The notes under the pieces are model-generated. The model was not told where the DNA came from. It did no database searches and worked only from the letters and a program-made list of their open reading frames with translations. Made by a program: the position numbers and the translations under genes. A stretch of DNA of 64,000 bases from Micrococcus sp. (GTDB taxonomy: Bacteria; Actinomycetota; Actinomycetes; Actinomycetales; Micrococcaceae). Below are positions 61,421 to 64,000 of this stretch, piece after piece (within the stretch, counting starts at the first letter, position 1; each line of letters opens with the position of its first letter). The stretch is taken from positions 62,001-126,000 of the forward strand of contig JASBVO010000010.1 in NCBI GenBank assembly GCA_029961105.1, in the 5' to 3' direction.

Positions 61421-63376
61421 TCAGTCCTCTCGGCGGGGGTCGGCGGGGCGTCCGGCGGGATGGGGCGGGGCGCCCGGGGAGACGCGGGCCGGCCCCTGCG
61501 GGGAGGACCGTCGGGAATCCGCGGGCACACGTGCGGCGGTGTCCGCGGTGGGCGGCGCGGCGGTGTCCGCGGTGGGCGGCGCGGCGGTGTCCGCGGTGGG
61601 CGGCACGGAGGTGTCCGCGGTGGGCGGCGCGGCGGTGTCGGCGGTGGGCGGCGCGGCGTCCAGAGGCACGGCCGGGACGAGGGGCAGCGGAGCGACCAGC
61701 TGGAAGCGGACTGCGGCCCCGGGGAGCAGCTGGGCGGCCACGGGCAGGTCCTGCGGCACGACGACGCCGATCACCGGATAACCGCCCGTCACCGGGTGGT
61801 CCGCCAGGAACAGCACCGGCAGCCCGGACGGCGGGACCTGCAGGGCACCGGCCACGGCGCCCTCACTGGCCAGTTCGCCCTTGCGCACGCGCTCCAGCGG
61901 GACACCGCCGGCCGGAGCCTCCAGGCGCACCCCGATCCGGTTCGACTGGCTGCTGGCCATCCAGTCCTGGCCGGCCAGCACCTCCAGCCCGGCGTCGCCG
62001 AACCAGTCCTGCCGGGGGCCGGGCACCACGCGCAGGGTGGTCACCTCCCCGGGGCGCGGAAGCTGGCGCAGTGCCGGCTCCGCCGTCCCGACGGCGGTGA
62101 AGCCGGCGTCGCTGCGCACCGGCAGCACGGTGCCGGGGGCCAGGGGCGCCGGCCCGATGCCGGACATGGTGTCCGTGGCCCGACTGCCCAGCACGGCGGG
62201 CACGTCCAGGCCGCCGCGCACGGCCAGATAGATCCGCAGCCCGGCGGTCGGCTCGTCCAGCGTGAGGGTCTCGCCGTCCCGCAAGGCGAAGGGAGCGCGC
62301 GGCGGGGCGGGCCGGTCCACGGCCCCGCTGCCCGGGACGGCAGTGATCCGGGCCGGGGCCTCCGCGCCGGACAGCGCGAGCACCAGCGTCCCGCGGGCTC
62401 GCACGGCCAGGCCGCCGAGCAGCGTCTCGACGACGGCCTCCCCCGGCTCGTTCCCGACCAGCCGGTTGGCCTGCCGGGCGGAATCGGTGTCCGCGGCGCC
62501 GGAGGCGGCCACCCCGAGGTCGCCCAGTCCCGGACGCCCGAGGTCCTGCACCAGCGACTGCCACTCGGTGGCCTCGACGACCAGGGCGCCGCCTTCCGTG
62601 TCGCCGTCGTGGTCCGCACCCTCGATGTGGCCCTCCCCGGCCGGCGTCGGGCCCGCGGCCGGCACCGGCTCCCGGAGCCGGAGAAGTTCGCGCACCGCCC
62701 GGTAGCGCACCCGGTCGCCGGGGCGCACGAGGGCCGGGGAGGGCCGGTGCAGGTCCCACATCCGCGCGTCGGTGTGGCCGAGCAACCGCCAGCCGCCCGG
62801 GGAGCTGCGCGGGTACACGGCGGAGAAGCGCCCGGCGATGGCGACCGATCCGGCCGGCACGGCCGGGCGCGGGGTGGACCGGCGGGGCACTTTCAGGGGG
62901 TCGCCGTCGGCCATGAGGTAGGTGAAGCCGGGCGCGAATCCGCCGAACGCCCCGGTCCACAGGGCCTGGGTGTGCACCCGCACGACGCCGTCCACGCCCA
63001 GGCCGGTCAGCTCGCCGACCTCGGCGAGGTCCTCGCCGTCGTAGACCACGTCGATGTCCACCGTGGGACCGAAGTCCGCCACCCGGTCCTCGACCACCAT
63101 CGACGGGACGGCGCGGGCACCGGCCACGGCCGCGGCCCGGTGCGTGAAGGACAGCATCACGGTCTCGGCGGCCGCCACGGCCTCCACCTGGCCCGGCAGG
63201 GGCGCGGCGGTCAGCCGCGCGTGCAGGGCCACGACGTCGGCCAGCGAGGCGCACTCGAGGAGGAACGCCCGGGTGCCGGCCCAGCGCAGGGCCCGCGGCG
63301 CCGTCGTCGACGCGCCGGGCGGTGAGGCGCCGGGCGGGGATGCGGCACCGGGCGGGACGGCGACCGGTCCACTCAT
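61421..63376 (-). CDS. 5-oxoprolinase subunit B-C fusion (KipI-KipA type)
   Basis: The 651-residue protein first has a PxpB/KipI domain (about residues 27-235: [39 protein letters not shown]). A PxpC/KipA domain follows (about 260-580: [21 protein letters not shown] and the [11 protein letters not shown] site). With PxpA it hydrolyses 5-oxoproline using ATP; some fused members serve as allophanate or urea-related hydrolases. The C-terminal 80 residues contain five APPTADTA repeats from a 24-bp tandem duplication. ATG 63376 overlaps the pxpA stop (ATGA). Confidence 0.88.
   Translation of the reverse strand: MSGPVAVPPGAASPPGASPPGASTTAPRALRWAGTRAFLLECASLADVVALHARLTAAPLPGQVEAVAAAETVMLSFTHRAAAVAGARAVPSMVVEDRVADFGPTVDIDVVYDGEDLAEVGELTGLGVDGVVRVHTQALWTGAFGGFAPGFTYLMADGDPLKVPRRSTPRPAVPAGSVAIAGRFSAVYPRSSPGGWRLLGHTDARMWDLHRPSPALVRPGDRVRYRAVRELLRLREPVPAAGPTPAGEGHIEGADHDGDTEGGALVVEATEWQSLVQDLGRPGLGDLGVAASGAADTDSARQANRLVGNEPGEAVVETLLGGLAVRARGTLVLALSGAEAPARITAVPGSGAVDRPAPPRAPFALRDGETLTLDEPTAGLRIYLAVRGGLDVPAVLGSRATDTMSGIGPAPLAPGTVLPVRSDAGFTAVGTAEPALRQLPRPGEVTTLRVVPGPRQDWFGDAGLEVLAGQDWMASSQSNRIGVRLEAPAGGVPLERVRKGELASEGAVAGALQVPPSGLPVLFLADHPVTGGYPVIGVVVPQDLPVAAQLLPGAAVRFQLVAPLPLVPAVPLDAAPPTADTAAPPTADTSVPPTADTAAPPTADTAAPPTADTAARVPADSRRSSPQGPARVSPGAPPHPAGRPADPRRED
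61533..61652 (-). repeat. 24-bp tandem repeat in the pxpBC tail
   Basis: There are five 24-bp copies of GCGGCGGTGTCCGCGGTGGG (followed by CGGC), starting at 61533, 61557, 61581, 61605 and 61629. On the coding strand they give the octapeptide APPTADTA. Copies differ at a few bases, and the frame is kept. Confidence 0.92.
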
Positions 63377-64000
63377 GCGAACGGACCCACCCGCACCCCG
63401 GCCTCCTCCAGCGCCGAGCGCACGGCGGCGGCCATGGCCACGGCGCCGGGGGTGTCCGAGTGCACGCAGATGCTCTCGGCGTCCAGGCGCAGCTCGGTGC
63501 CGTCGATCGCCGTGAGCCTGTGCTCGGTGGCCAGACGGACCATGCGCCGGGCCACCTCGGCCTCGTCGTGCAGGACGGCGCCGGCCTCCCGACGCGAGAC
63601 GAGGGTGCCCTCGGGGGTGTAGGCGCGGTCGGCGAAGGCCTCGGTCACCACGCGCAGGCCCGCGGCCTCGGCGATCTCGGCGGCCACGGACCCGGGCAGC
63701 AGGAGCAGGGGCAGGTCCCCGCCGAAGCCCCGGACCGCGTCCACCACGGCGCGGGCGTGCTCACGGTGGTGGACGATCGCGTTGTAGAGCGCGCCGTGCG
63801 GCTTCACGTAGCGGACCGCCGTGCCGGCCGCACGGGCCATCGCCTCCAGCGCACCGATCTGGTACAGGACGTCGTCGGCGAGCTCCGTGGGCGTGCAGTC
63901 CAGGAAGCGGCGGCCGAAGCCGGCCAGGTCGCGGTAGGACACGTGCGCGCCGACCGTGGCCCCGGCAGCGGCCGCGTACCGGCAGGTCTGGGCGATGATC
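63373..64000 (-). CDS. LamB/YcsF family 5-oxoprolinase subunit A (partial)
   Basis: The gene runs off the window end, so its N-terminus is missing. The visible 208 residues include [48 protein letters not shown] and [23 protein letters not shown], the conserved motifs of PxpA. It overlaps the fused pxpBC gene (ATGA), giving the order pxpA-pxpBC-carboxylase. With PxpB and PxpC it forms the bacterial ATP-dependent 5-oxoprolinase. Confidence 0.92.
   Translation of the reverse strand, partial: IIAQTCRYAAAAGATVGAHVSYRDLAGFGRRFLDCTPTELADDVLYQIGALEAMARAAGTAVRYVKPHGALYNAIVHHREHARAVVDAVRGFGGDLPLLLLPGSVAAEIAEAAGLRVVTEAFADRAYTPEGTLVSRREAGAVLHDEAEVARRMVRLATEHRLTAIDGTELRLDAESICVHSDTPGAVAMAAAVRSALEEAGVRVGPFA

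Noticed and set aside
60416-63325. Plus-strand open frame of about 969 codons opposite pxpBC and the biotin carboxylase
   Set aside because: Its composition is typical of an antisense shadow, and the minus-strand genes carry all catalytic motifs.

Overview
The window is very GC-rich chromosomal DNA with actinobacterial gene organisation: many ATGA/GTGA start-stop overlaps and many start codons sitting 6-7 nt behind a TAnnnT -10 box (leaderless mRNAs). A C50-carotenoid operon (crtE-crtB-crtI-crtYe-crtYf-crtEb), an Mrp antiporter with MrpA and MrpB joined, Mycobacterium-type LigD/Ku and an rpmB-rpmG-rpsN operon next to an HU gene all point to Micrococcaceae (Micrococcus, Arthrobacter, Kocuria or Citricoccus relatives). 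The genus cannot be settled from sequence alone. I saw no phage, IS element or CRISPR array.

Layout. 1-7.7 kb: an MMPL exporter divergent from a MarR regulator, a P-loop-kinase/PabB fusion broken by a frameshift, cardiolipin synthase, and a TetR gene with an in-frame stop. 7.7-13 kb: a second MMPL gene (frameshifted) behind a good TetR-type operator, PabC, and a FAD/Rieske oxidoreductase. 13.3-21.8 kb: a pyrimidine-dimer glycosylase, then the minus-strand carotenoid operon idi-crtE-crtB-crtI-crtYe-crtYf-crtEb-(YjdF-like)-(glycosyltransferase), with a divergent MarR regulator resembling CrtR of Corynebacterium. 22.2-29.4 kb: mrpA(B)CDEFG. 29.7-38.7 kb: an MFS transporter, a DUF559/AbiEi-like gene flanked by two copies of a hairpin repeat, dcd, a TrkA-C/CPA2 antiporter pair, tRNA-Gly(CCC), an AEC transporter, DoxX and small genes, and a dehydrogenase remnant. 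38.8-47 kb: a flavodoxin, a thioredoxin/NHL protein, and a copper cluster (lipoprotein, CopD-CtaG fusion, CopC, membrane protein). 47.1-48.5 kb: HU and zinc-free ribosomal proteins S14, L33 and L28. 48.8-52.4 kb: a MarR regulator, a class III aminotransferase and an aldehyde dehydrogenase with an amine-oxidase remnant between them. 52.4-58.5 kb: an NHEJ locus (ligD, ku, topoisomerase IB). 58.7-64 kb: a RutE-like nitroreductase and a 5-oxoprolinase-type operon (pxpA, fused pxpBC, biotin carboxylase, a 32-codon small ORF).

The main signals beyond ordinary annotation are: three reading-frame lesions within about 5 kb (pabB, tetR, MMPL); a consistent leaderless-promoter pattern at about a dozen genes; the hairpin-flanked DUF559 gene; a four-copy palindromic array behind topoisomerase IB; and GC-rich tandem repeats, with units that are multiples of 3 bp inside genes and 20 bp between genes.
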